Shown: piece after piece, positions 1-5,971 of the stretch | Layout: every line of letters starts with the position of its first letter | Numbering within the stretch: position 1 is the stretch's first letter | Source of the DNA: a virus | DNA length: 23,320 nucleotides | Reading direction: 5' to 3' (one strand) | Virus record (IMG/VR): IMGVR_UViG_3300050821_003488 | Coordinates: 1 to 23,320 of that record | The notes under the pieces: generated by a model | The model's input: only the letters and a program-made list of their open reading frames with translations | Databases searched by the model: none | What the model was told of the DNA's origin: nothing | Made by a program: the position numbers and the translations under genes

Positions 1-1
1 C

Positions 2-145
2 GTTCTCAAGGGCGACGTGCGGGTCGACAGGTTCACCGCCACGGGTGCACCCGACGGCATCGCCGTGCTGATCGAAGGCATCGAGTGGGACGGAGGCGTG
101 CTGGAGCCGCGCCACTACAGGCCGGACTACGAAGGAGAGAATTGA
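2..145 (+). CDS. 3' end of an unknown early-region protein (partial)
   Basis: An open frame enters from the left edge and ends at TGA 143-145, giving 47 visible residues starting VLKGDVRVDRFTATG and ending HYRPDYEGEN. I do not recognise a family. The stop codon overlaps the next start codon (TGATG), and a GAAGGAGAG ribosome site for the next gene lies inside its last codons, so the two are translationally coupled. The acidic, mixed composition fits a small soluble phage early protein, but no function can be given. Confidence 0.6.
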   Translation, partial: VLKGDVRVDRFTATGAPDGIAVLIEGIEWDGGVLEPRHYRPDYEGEN

Positions 146-318
146 TGGACCGGCGGCCGCACGAGTTCACCTGTCGCGACTGCGGCACGCGCGTCTATCG
201 CTACGTCGTGCACGCCGCCAACGACCACGATCTCTGCGTCGAGTGCATCTGGCTGCGCGACATCGAAGAGCCCGTCGAGCGCGAGAGATTGCGCGCGTGG
301 CTGCGTAGGGACCGATGA
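145..318 (+). CDS. Small four-cysteine zinc-ribbon-like protein
   Basis: This 57-residue protein has two CxxC pairs, C11/C14 (TCRDCG) and C32/C35 (LCVEC), spaced as in a small zinc ribbon or knuckle. The C-terminal third is rich in Arg and Glu and probably helical. The ATG at 145 is chosen over an earlier in-frame ATG at 85 because it has a good ribosome site (GGAGAG) and overlaps the previous stop. Its end overlaps the next gene by ATGA. Small zinc-binding proteins like this are common in phage early regions; the partner (DNA, RNA or protein) cannot be read from the sequence. Zinc binding is inferred from cysteine spacing only. Confidence 0.7.
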   Translation: MDRRPHEFTCRDCGTRVYRYVVHAANDHDLCVECIWLRDIEEPVERERLRAWLRRDR

Positions 319-602
319 TGCCGCACGTCCTCGGCACCGGCATCCGCTGCCCGAAGTGCCAGGGCGACGAGCACAGCGTGCGCGACAGTCGGCCGAGCGG
401 CGACATGATCCGCCGGCGCAGGCTATGCGCCTCGTGCGGCCATCGCTTCTCGACCTTCGAGGGCTTCGCCTACGACGACGCCCACCCGCTGCTGGCGTTC
501 CGTGCCATGCAGTTGCGCGCCAAGGTCGACGCCCTCACCGAGGGCGATCGCGACTTGGTCGAGAAGATGATCGCGGCCCTCACGCCCAAAATTCCCGTCT
601 AA
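315..602 (+). CDS. NrdR-like zinc-ribbon protein lacking the ATP-cone
   Basis: The first 50 residues match the N-terminal zinc ribbon of the ribonucleotide reductase repressor NrdR: CPKCQ, then VRDSRP, then IRRRR, then CASCGHRFSTFE. In cellular NrdR (about 150-160 residues) this ribbon binds DNA and is followed by an ATP-cone that senses nucleotides. Here the protein stops at 95 residues, and the remaining 45 residues form a short helical tail (LRAKVDALTEGDRDLVEKMI) with no ATP-cone. It is therefore not a complete NrdR. It may bind DNA without nucleotide sensing, or act as a phage regulator or decoy; both are inference. ATG 315 overlaps the upstream stop; ATG 318 is an equally possible start. 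AGGGA at 307-311 is the ribosome site. Confidence 0.75.
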   Translation: MMPHVLGTGIRCPKCQGDEHSVRDSRPSGDMIRRRRLCASCGHRFSTFEGFAYDDAHPLLAFRAMQLRAKVDALTEGDRDLVEKMIAALTPKIPV

Positions 603-621
603 ACGCAGCCCAATAAATCAT

Positions 622-667
622 TGGTAAACATGGTGTTTACTGCTACCATCATACACACCCCGTTTAC
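622..667 (+). promoter_or_regulatory. Candidate promoter with an operator palindrome for the HTH-integrase operon
   Basis: A perfect inverted repeat, GTAAAC (625-630), ATGGT, GTTTAC (636-641), sits upstream of the helix-turn-helix gene. A third half-site GTTTAC is at 662-667. TTGGTA (622-627) and TACCAT (645-650) are 17 bases apart and each match four of six bases of the -35 and -10 consensus, so the palindrome would lie between the promoter boxes, a classic repressor position. The stretch is clearly AT-richer than its surroundings. The repeat is seen directly; promoter and operator roles are inference. The binding protein is unknown; the encoded HTH protein or a repressor outside the window are candidates. 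Confidence 0.45.
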
Positions 668-678
668 ACGGTCGCGTC

Positions 679-906
679 ATGCGACGCGCTGATCGGGCGA
701 ACACTCCGCGTCGTGGTCTTGATCGCGACGATGCTGCGCTGTTCGTGGGCTTCTCCCGGCGGCTGTTTGATCAAATGGTCAACGACGGCCGGATGCCAAA
801 GCCCATCGAGCAGGACGGCGAGGAAGTGTTTGACCTCGTGAAGCTCGACAAAGCGTTCAACCGGATGAGCGGAGGTGGTCACAACGACGATTGGAGCAAT
901 CTATGA
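679..906 (+). CDS. Small helix-turn-helix DNA-binding protein, candidate excisionase/regulator
   Basis: A 75-residue protein with the pattern of AlpA/excisionase-type winged helix-turn-helix proteins: LDRDDAALFVGFSRRLFDQM (residues 14-33) would be the HTH, followed by VNDGRMPKPIEQDGEEVFDLVKL, which reads as the wing and the last helix. Proteins of this type commonly sit immediately before phage integrases and act as recombination directionality factors or regulators. Its TGA overlaps the integrase ATG (ATGA at 903-906), so the two are co-translated. No clear ribosome site precedes ATG 679, so the messenger may have a very short leader. The excisionase role rests on context plus fold, not on a specific motif. 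Confidence 0.65.
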   Translation: MRRADRANTPRRGLDRDDAALFVGFSRRLFDQMVNDGRMPKPIEQDGEEVFDLVKLDKAFNRMSGGGHNDDWSNL

Positions 907-2099
907 GAAGGACCTACCCAAGCGACCCGCGCTGGCCGTGCCTGCGATGGGACAGCGACCGGCGCGGCAACCTGCGGTGCTACTACCGCAACCTGGCCAA
1001 GCCGGGATCGAAGCAGGAGCGGCTGCGCGCGCCGTTCGGCTCGGCCGCGTTCGCCGCCGAATACGAGGCTGCGGATCGCGCTGGTGCCGTTCCGCCCAAG
1101 CGTGGCGACGCGCGCCCAGGCGACAGCACGTCGCTGAATTACATGCTCGACTGCTATTACCGCAGCTCGGCATGGACGGACGACTTGAGCGAGGCGACGC
1201 GCAGCCTGCGCCGGCCGATCCTCGACAAGATGTGCGCGCGGCTCGACAAAGCCGGGCGACGCCTGGGCGTGCAGGGTTACGCCACGTTGAGCCGCGGCCG
1301 GATCAAGGTCCTGCGCGACTATCTGAAAGCGACGCCCACCATGGCCAACGAGTTTGTGAAGGCGTTGAGCCGCGCTTTCGACTACGCCATCGAGCACGAC
1401 ATGCCGGGGCTCAAGGACGCGCTCAATCCCTGCCTGGGCATCAAGCCACTGGCCCGCGAGAACACCGACGGCCACCACCAGTGGACGCTCGACAACGTGC
1501 ACCACTACATGGACAGCTATCCGCTCGCGAAGTTTCGCCGCGAGCACACGGCGATGGCGGTGCTGCTCTACACCGGCGCGCGCCGCTCAGACGCAGTCCT
1601 GTTCAACGACGACATGGTGCTCGACGGCATCGAGGGCGGGAAGGTGCTGCACTACGTGCCGATCAAAGGCCGCAAGCGCCGCAAGGCCAAGGGCAAGCCG
1701 CCGACGATGGTGCAAATCCCGATCCTGCCGCCGCTGCAGGCCGTGCTCGACGCGCGGCCGCCAGGGCAGAAGCATTGGCTCGTGTCCTACTTCGGCAAGC
1801 CGTGGGCACGTCGCAGTTCGCTCACCGACAACATGCGCGCGTGGTGCCGCGAGATCGGCCTGAACGATGAGGGCGCCGACGAGCGCTGCACGCCGCACGG
1901 CCTGCGCAAAGCGGCAGCCGCGTTCGCCGTCGAGAACGGCGCGAGCACGCGCGACCTCATGGCGATCTTCGGCTGGGAGACCGAGCGCATGGCGGCGTTC
2001 TACTCGGAGGGCTTCGAGCGGGCGCAGGTCGCGTCACGGTCCATGCACACGATGCGCCTGCCCATCCGGGGCGCGCAGCCAATCAAAAAGCGGGGCTAA
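903..2099 (+). CDS. int: Tyrosine-type site-specific integrase
   Basis: This 398-residue protein is a phage tyrosine recombinase that would join attP to a host attB. The catalytic set is visible in the C-terminal half: Arg 227 in TGARRSD, His 332 and Arg 335 in HGLRK, Trp 358 (in the His/Trp position) in IFGWETE, and the nucleophile Tyr 367 in AAFYSE. A basic patch RKRRKAKGK (about 257-265) precedes the active-site segments. The N-terminal 180 residues fit arm-binding plus SAM-like core-binding domains. I prefer ATG 903, which overlaps the upstream stop and has GGAG six bases ahead, over TTG 891. Length is normal for the family. Its 3' end faces a cluster of inverted repeats that may be its own attachment region. 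Confidence 0.95.
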   Translation: MRRTYPSDPRWPCLRWDSDRRGNLRCYYRNLAKPGSKQERLRAPFGSAAFAAEYEAADRAGAVPPKRGDARPGDSTSLNYMLDCYYRSSAWTDDLSEATRSLRRPILDKMCARLDKAGRRLGVQGYATLSRGRIKVLRDYLKATPTMANEFVKALSRAFDYAIEHDMPGLKDALNPCLGIKPLARENTDGHHQWTLDNVHHYMDSYPLAKFRREHTAMAVLLYTGARRSDAVLFNDDMVLDGIEGGKVLHYVPIKGRKRRKAKGKPPTMVQIPILPPLQAVLDARPPGQKHWLVSYFGKPWARRSSLTDNMRAWCREIGLNDEGADERCTPHGLRKAAAAFAVENGASTRDLMAIFGWETERMAAFYSEGFERAQVASRSMHTMRLPIRGAQPIKKRG

Positions 2100-2247
2100 T
2101 CCCACTCTCAGTCCCACCCATAGTGGGACTTCAAAAAACACAATGTTTATCGCGCTTTACAACGTCCGTTCTTTCGTTGCAGACAGCGCGGTAATCAACG
2201 TTTCCAACAACTTAACCCCTAGTGGGACTGAGATTTTCAGTCCCACT
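2100..2247 (+). repeat. Cluster of TCCCAC/GTGGGA repeats forming two hairpins; candidate attP arm sites
   Basis: Directly after the integrase stop are five copies of a TCCCAC-type motif: TCCCACT at 2100, and two inverted-repeat pairs. Pair 1 is AGTCCCAC (2110-2117) with GTGGGACT (2123-2130), loop of 5. Pair 2 is AGTGGGACTGA (2221-2231) with TCAGTCCCACT (2237-2247), a perfect 11-base stem with loop GATTT. The two clusters flank about 90 bases of AT-richer DNA (2131-2219) and share 10-base direct repeats (TCAGTCCCAC and TAGTGGGACT). Lambda-type attP sites have arm-binding sites on both sides of a core, next to int. No T-tract follows the hairpins on the plus strand, so a terminator is less likely. 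The repeats are certain; the att role is inference. From 2248 to 2350 I see no gene. Confidence 0.5.
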
Positions 2248-2350
2248 CCTGGGCGTCAAGTCCTAGTCAATCCCCCCATAGGGCAGGAAGTGGTCTGCAA
2301 GATTGCAAGTCTAAACAATGTCAGGGTCGGGCAACGAAGGGAGGAAGGTC

Positions 2351-2650
2351 ATGCGCTTGGATCCAAACGACGCCGAGTTTTTTGTTGTGCCTCCGAACAA
2401 AGAGCAGCTTTTCATCGTGCCGTCGAAGCCAGAGATCGCGGGTGCATTGGGCCCCTTGATCGGCGGTGAACCTCTCACGCCGGCGCTCGCCATTCAGGAC
2501 GTCGACGAGCTCATCGAGTTTGTGATGAGCATTGTCCTCGAACAGAAGAACGCCAAAAAAAGAAAGGCCGACGCGATCGAGCTGCTGGCTGTCCTGCTGG
2601 ATGCGTCCAACAATCTTGCAGAGTGCCTCCGGGCAGAGCCCACATCTTGA
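2351..2650 (+). CDS. Unknown 99-residue protein
   Basis: No family is recognised. The protein starts MRLDPNDAEFFVVPP and has a mixed first half, followed by an acidic then basic helical stretch (DVDELIEFVMSIVLEQKNAKKRKADAIELLAVLL), which could pack as a helical hairpin or dimerise. No signal peptide or membrane segment. ATG 2351 is chosen over ATG 2318 because a strong ribosome site (GGGAGGAAGG) sits just ahead of it. It opens a three-gene plus-strand group between the integrase and the converging late operon. Slightly lower GC than the structural genes hints at separate acquisition. A moron-type accessory gene is possible, without direct evidence. Confidence 0.6.
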   Translation: MRLDPNDAEFFVVPPNKEQLFIVPSKPEIAGALGPLIGGEPLTPALAIQDVDELIEFVMSIVLEQKNAKKRKADAIELLAVLLDASNNLAECLRAEPTS

Positions 2651-2688
2651 CGCCCCGAGCCCATAGCGGCGGGTTACACGTGAAACAG

Positions 2689-3015
2689 ATGGCAGCACCA
2701 CTCAAAGTCCGCGTCGGCGTGACGCCCGAGGCCCAGCCCGTCGTCGATGCGCTGGGACGGCTTCACGTCGATATCGGCTCGGTGGCCGCGTCGCGGTTCT
2801 TTCCACCGGACCTACTGCCCGAGTGGGCGCGGTTCCTTTGCGTCGCCGTCGCCGATGAGCGGGGCGTGATCGACCTCGCCGCCAACCTGCGCCGCGAGCT
2901 TCGAGGCGACGACGCCGCGCTGCTACTCAGCAACAAATGCCTCATCGAAAAGCTGCCGCTCGACGCGCGCCTGGTGGTGTTCCTCGACATCCCGGCGATC
3001 GACGCAGCTGAATAA
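2689..3015 (+). CDS. Unknown 108-residue protein
   Basis: The protein begins MAAPLKVRVGVTPEAQPVVD and contains a central segment SRFFPPDLLPEWARFLCVAVADE, then a helical, charged region and a hydrophobic beta-like end (ARLVVFLDIPAID). I do not recognise a domain. GTG 2680 in the same frame is an alternative start, with GGCGGG seven bases before it; GTG 2623 would overlap the previous gene. No signal peptide. It sits 38 bases after the previous gene and two bases before the next, so the three are probably one transcript. Codon third positions are GC-rich as in a real gene. Confidence 0.55.
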   Translation: MAAPLKVRVGVTPEAQPVVDALGRLHVDIGSVAASRFFPPDLLPEWARFLCVAVADERGVIDLAANLRRELRGDDAALLLSNKCLIEKLPLDARLVVFLDIPAIDAAE

Positions 3016-3017
3016 AA

Positions 3018-3191
3018 ATGGGTCAGCGCATGAAGCTATACCGCGTGTTCGTCCGGAACACCGCCGATAAGTTCTTCGATGCCTGGGAGACCGAAGCGCC
3101 GTCGATCCGCGCGCTGCTCGACCGCGACGACATCGAAGCCCGGTTGGCGGGCCAGCCCATCGACGAGCTGATCATCACGGAAATTCGCTAG
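3018..3191 (+). CDS. Unknown 57-residue small protein
   Basis: A short frame from ATG 3018 to TAG 3189-3191 encodes 57 residues, beginning MGQRMKLYRVFVRNTADKFF and ending in IDELIITEIR. The pattern of alternating hydrophobic residues (KLYRVFV) followed by an acidic-basic helix looks like a compact alpha-beta protein rather than random sequence. ATG 3030 (fifth codon) is an alternative start. It follows the previous stop by two bases and ends just before the convergent terminator hairpin, so it is the last gene of the plus-strand group. No family recognised; too short for many gene finders. Confidence 0.5.
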   Translation: MGQRMKLYRVFVRNTADKFFDAWETEAPSIRALLDRDDIEARLAGQPIDELIITEIR

Positions 3192-3212
3192 ACCGGCGAC
3201 GAACGCACCGGA

Positions 3213-3250
3213 ATAAAAAAAGGCCCGCCACCCCGAAAGGCGGCGGGCGC
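3213..3250 (-). terminator. Rho-independent terminator of the leftward late operon
   Basis: Read on the minus strand, a GCCCGCC/GGCGGGC stem (arms 3242-3248 and 3223-3229) with a short inner C-rich/GG pairing around a GAAA-like loop is followed by a run of seven U (3221-3215). This is the standard intrinsic terminator layout and lies 25 bases past the last late gene. On the plus strand the same hairpin follows the last small gene but lacks a U-tract, so it would be weaker in that direction. Confidence 0.85.
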
Positions 3251-3274
3251 TAGTTGGCTGCCAAAGTGGATTGA

Positions 3275-3784
3275 TCAGCGCGCCGTTGGTGAGGGAGCCG
3301 GCGTTACCGGCGGCGTGCCGGCTGTCGGAGGCTGCGGCGGCAGGCCCTGATCGGGCTTGCCACCGGGCGGGATCGGCTCGGGCAGCGGCTTCGGCGGAGC
3401 ACTTCCTGGCGCGAGCGACGCATAGTGCCACTTGCCGTCGGCGGTGCGGACCGCCGCCAGTGTCCAACCGGGCAACAGGGTGGGCGGTGCCGGAAGACCC
3501 TGATCAGGATGGCCGGGATGACCGGCAATCGGATGCGAGGGATGAGCGGGCGCGCTCGGCAGGCCGTGGTCAGGATGACCTGGGTGATAGATCGGCGGGC
3601 TCACATGACCGGGCCAGCCGCCGGGCAAGCCCTGATCGGGATGACCGGGCCAGCCGGCGCCGGGCAAACCTTGATCGGGGCGCGGGCCACCGCCTGGCCG
3701 ACTGTAACCCGGATCCACCGGGTCGACGACATGGACGTGATAGAGACCGCTTTCGCCCATGGGGCGAATGTAAGCTAGAGGCAT
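3275..3784 (-). CDS. Pro/Gly-rich protein with five PDQGLP-type repeats
   Basis: This 169-residue protein contains five copies of a heptad [R/H/K]PD[Q/H]GLP at residues 35-41, 48-54, 70-76, 92-98 and 133-139. They are separated by GWPGH, HPGHP and similar Pro/Gly/His linkers. A short non-repetitive island around 106-127 (GWTLAAVRTADGKWHYASLA) separates repeats 4 and 5. There is no signal peptide or membrane helix. The ribosome site AGGAG lies about seven bases before ATG 3784. It is the last gene of the late operon, after the endolysin. Function is unknown; an extended, flexible, possibly His-rich metal- or surface-binding linker protein is a guess from composition. Confidence 0.75.
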   Translation of the reverse strand: MPLAYIRPMGESGLYHVHVVDPVDPGYSRPGGGPRPDQGLPGAGWPGHPDQGLPGGWPGHVSPPIYHPGHPDHGLPSAPAHPSHPIAGHPGHPDQGLPAPPTLLPGWTLAAVRTADGKWHYASLAPGSAPPKPLPEPIPPGGKPDQGLPPQPPTAGTPPVTPAPSPTAR

Positions 3785-3849
3785 TGCCTTGCTCCTGTAG
3801 GAGGGGGGTTGATGGGAACGCTTTCTCTGTACGCTTCTTCACACGTCAC

Positions 3850-4338
3850 TCAAGCGACGATGCCGTTAAATGTTCCGGCGTCGTTAATGGTGAGGCACTG
3901 ATTGCGCGGCGTGCTCGGCGGGATCGCGCGGCCGATGTGCACCCACGTCATTTCATAAATCAGTTGGTCGACGCCCCACTCGTTCAGGTGGGGCTCGATG
4001 GCGAGGCACACGTCGAGCGGCGTGCCAAAGTCGGGGATCGTGAAGTCGGCCGCGCAGCCATAGAGATGCGCGCTGTCGTCCGCGCCGCCGACCGCCTCGT
4101 TGAGATCGGGACAGCGATAGCCACTCGAGATCAGCACCGGGTGATGGCCACAGTGCGCGCGGACCTTTTCGAGCAGCAAGGCGGTCTCGCCGAGCTCGTC
4201 GACCTCGTCGGCGTCAGGCGTGTTGTCGATGCCTTCCGCGGTCGCCGTGTCGGAGCGCACAAATTCGGCGAGCGTGAAGTGCGGCGTGAGATAGCCGGGC
4301 GGCAGCTTCGGCGGCTGCGGCTCGTGCGCTTTCGGCAT
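3850..4338 (-). CDS. Endolysin, peptidase M15A-type (D-Ala-D-Ala carboxypeptidase-like)
   Basis: A 162-residue peptidoglycan peptidase. It opens with a LTPHFTLAEF segment typical of the Peptidase_M15_3 group, then SSGYRCPDLN (71-80), the zinc motif SAHLYGCAAD (His 91 and Asp 98) and the second zinc motif TWVHIG (His 134), with Glu 129 as likely catalytic base. These are the expected M15 zinc ligands, so the enzyme should be active. Peptidases of this family cleave peptide bonds in the cell-wall stem peptide. No signal peptide is present, so release would need a holin; a candidate lies at 6576-6743. AGGGAG sits six bases before ATG 4338. Eleven bases separate it from the preceding lipoprotein gene. 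Confidence 0.9.
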   Translation of the reverse strand: MPKAHEPQPPKLPPGYLTPHFTLAEFVRSDTATAEGIDNTPDADEVDELGETALLLEKVRAHCGHHPVLISSGYRCPDLNEAVGGADDSAHLYGCAADFTIPDFGTPLDVCLAIEPHLNEWGVDQLIYEMTWVHIGRAIPPSTPRNQCLTINDAGTFNGIVA

Positions 4339-4348
4339 GTCAGTCTCC

Positions 4349-4600
4349 CTACTTGCGGAAGCGATCGGCCTCGACCTGACTTGGCGTCTTGCGGCGCAAC
4401 TCGCAGGTCCATGTGCGCTTCGCCCAGCCGATCAACTGGAAAATGGTGTTAGGCAGACCCATGCGCACCAGGGTCTCGTTGCACACGACTTCGTCGCCCA
4501 AACGCAGGCTGTAGGTGACAGCAACCGGCGGCGCAAATGGTTCAATGCCGTCGGCACAGCCTGCGAGGAATAACGCGAGCAGCGCCGCAGAGGTACGCAC
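4349..4600 (-). CDS. Small lipoprotein (o-spanin or surface-exclusion candidate)
   Basis: The 83-residue product starts MRTSAALLALFLAGC: a short basic n-region, a hydrophobic core and a lipobox LAGC with Cys 15 as the lipidation site. The mature part (69 residues) holds two more cysteines (40 and 66) that could form a disulfide, and ends in a basic segment. GTG 4600 is the only available start, because an in-frame stop lies three codons upstream. Its position just before the endolysin suggests the outer-membrane subunit of a spanin pair, but the Pro-rich composition usual for Rz1 is missing. A superinfection-exclusion lipoprotein is the alternative. Lipoprotein status is well supported, role is not. 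Confidence 0.7.
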   Translation of the reverse strand: MRTSAALLALFLAGCADGIEPFAPPVAVTYSLRLGDEVVCNETLVRMGLPNTIFQLIGWAKRTWTCELRRKTPSQVEADRFRK

Positions 4601-4606
4601 CGTCCA

Positions 4607-4768
4607 TCACGCTCGTCGGATGATGACGACCGCTGGCACGAACTGGATGGGCTGCGCGTAGTATTGCCAGGCCACGTTAGTCTGCGGCGCATAGGCGACC
4701 GGACCAGCGATGTGCATGGCGGCCGACTGGCCGCAGGCGAGAAGCGCTCCGACGATGCACGACAGCAT
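4607..4768 (-). CDS. Very small exported protein, probable second lipoprotein
   Basis: The 53-residue product begins MLSCIVGALLACGQSAAMHIAG. The hydrophobic stretch ends in LLAC, which fits a lipobox, or in QSAAM if cleaved by signal peptidase I. The short mature part is rich in Tyr, Gln and Pro and ends in a hydrophobic-basic tail (VPAVVIIRRA). ATG 4768 has a strong ribosome site AGGGAG six bases ahead. ATG 4804 in frame would add a basic n-region (PVKIREL), more usual for a signal peptide, but lacks a good ribosome site and overlaps the upstream gene. No family recognised. Six bases separate its stop from the next lipoprotein start. Confidence 0.55.
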   Translation of the reverse strand: MLSCIVGALLACGQSAAMHIAGPVAYAPQTNVAWQYYAQPIQFVPAVVIIRRA

Positions 4769-4778
4769 GGCGAGCTCC

Positions 4779-5141
4779 CTAATTTTGACGGGGCTGGAAA
4801 CCATACTGCTCGGCCTGGTACGGCGCGAGCATCGGGAGTTGTTGGCTGGGCGGCGTGACGGTTGGTCCCGCGCCGATCGCCGGGCCGCCCGTCGCCGGGT
4901 TGATCACGATGCTCGAGCCCGCCGCGCCCGCGTTCGGATCAGCCATCCCGTTGCCGGAGTGGACCTCGCCCTCCGGCGTGATGGTTTGCCAGTAGCCGTT
5001 GGCGCACTGGAGAGTGGTGTTGACGCCGTTGGGCACGTACCAGCAGGGCACTTGCTGCTGCGCATAGGCCGCCGTGATGATCAGCACCACCAGGGCGAGC
5101 GCCAGCGCGCACCACAGGCCCTGTCGGAGCGTCAACGTCAT
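4779..5141 (-). CDS. Exported or inner-membrane-anchored protein of unknown function
   Basis: A 120-residue protein with one N-terminal hydrophobic helix (GLWCALALALVVLIITAAYAQ, residues 8-28). It may be a cleaved signal peptide (AYA-Q) or a membrane anchor. The rest is periplasmic: two cysteines in CWYVPNGVNTTLQC (33-46), then Gly/Ala/Pro-rich low-complexity sequence and a Gln-rich end. No coiled coil, so a classical i-spanin is unlikely. The ATG overlaps the upstream stop (ATGA), so it is coupled to the Ser/Asn-rich exported gene. No family recognised. Confidence 0.65.
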   Translation of the reverse strand: MTLTLRQGLWCALALALVVLIITAAYAQQQVPCWYVPNGVNTTLQCANGYWQTITPEGEVHSGNGMADPNAGAAGSSIVINPATGGPAIGAGPTVTPPSQQLPMLAPYQAEQYGFQPRQN

Positions 5142-5926
5142 CCCGCGAAACAGTTATCGGTGATCGTCCGGCTGCAGCGCGGCAGGTTGCTGCGGTCCTT
5201 GATGATGACCTGTTGCTGCGGCGGCGGGGCGAGCGGCACCGGCTGCTGGACCATCGGCTGGCCGGGCTGCGTGCCGTCCCACTGCGGGCGCGGGTTGCAC
5301 GGCGTCGAGGTGCCGCGGAAGGCCATGTAGGTCGCCTTATCGTTGCACATCAATTCCCGCGCAGCCTGGGCATAGCCGGCGTTGTGGATCATCGCGATCT
5401 TCTGCCGGTCGGCGCAGTCCTGATCGACGAAGGTGCCGCCGGCGGCCGCACCCCAGCCGATCACCGAGACGCCGCCGGAGACCGCCAGCGTGCACGGATT
5501 GCCGCCGCTCACCGGCGGCGCATAGACGGTCGGCGTCGTGCGCACCGTGATATCGGACTGGCTGTAGAACGGCGGGTTGTTGCTGAAACCGCCGCCGCCA
5601 TTGCTGCCGTTCGCGCCGTTCGCCCCGGCCGGGTCGACCGCGTTCGCGCCGTTGGCCCCATTGCCGGCACCGCCGCCGCCCGAGTTGAACGTGATCGGGA
5701 TGCTGTTGTTGGTCGTCGAGTTGACGCGCTGGTTGGTGCGCTGCTGTTGGGAATTGCTCGACGCGCCCGAGGTCGTCGACGCGCCGCTGGCGCTGCCGCT
5801 CGAGCTATTCGAGGTCGAGCCCGAGCTGGACGTTGAAGATGAACCGGAGGTCTGCGCCTTGGCGGGCAAGCCTTGCAGCGCCAGTGCCGTCACGGCCAGC
5901 GCGGCGAAACTCAAAAAAGATTTCAT
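5138..5926 (-). CDS. Exported Ser/Asn/Gly-rich low-complexity protein
   Basis: The 262-residue product starts with a typical signal peptide (MKSFLSFAALAVTALALQG, cleavage probably after LPAKA). It continues with a Ser/Thr tract (TSGSSSTSSSGSTSNSSS), a Gln/Asn region (NSQQQRTNQRVNSTTNNS), and collagen-like GAN/GxN triplets near residues 105-130. A more ordered Cys-bearing domain follows (CTLAVSGGVSVIGWG, VDQDCADRQ, ARELMCND, STPCNPRP), then a Pro/Gln-rich stretch and a Cys pair near the end. ATG 5926 is the start; the frame runs open further upstream but that part has out-of-frame composition. It resembles the neighbouring 6042-6455 product in general design. An exported phage protein within a late operon might act in the periplasm or on the cell surface; function unknown. 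Confidence 0.7.
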   Translation of the reverse strand: MKSFLSFAALAVTALALQGLPAKAQTSGSSSTSSSGSTSNSSSGSASGASTTSGASSNSQQQRTNQRVNSTTNNSIPITFNSGGGGAGNGANGANAVDPAGANGANGSNGGGGFSNNPPFYSQSDITVRTTPTVYAPPVSGGNPCTLAVSGGVSVIGWGAAAGGTFVDQDCADRQKIAMIHNAGYAQAARELMCNDKATYMAFRGTSTPCNPRPQWDGTQPGQPMVQQPVPLAPPPQQQVIIKDRSNLPRCSRTITDNCFAG

Positions 5927-5971
5927 GGAAGTTAGTCCTGACGAATGGGTTGAAGTTGCACCTTCGCTACG

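Noticed and set aside
891-902. Upstream TTG start for the integrase
   Set aside because: ATG 903 has a better-placed GGAG and overlaps the previous stop, while TTG 891 has no ribosome site.
879-1547. 222-codon minus-strand frame inside the integrase
   Set aside because: Antisense to a gene with an intact catalytic set; composition is that of a shadow frame.
2100-2247. CRISPR array or ordinary terminator
   Set aside because: Repeats are short, inverted and irregularly spaced with no spacers of uniform length; no U-tract follows either hairpin.
1867-2469. 200-codon plus-strand frame crossing the integrase end and the repeat region
   Set aside because: Arg/Ser-rich out-of-frame reading of the integrase, continuing by chance through non-coding repeats.
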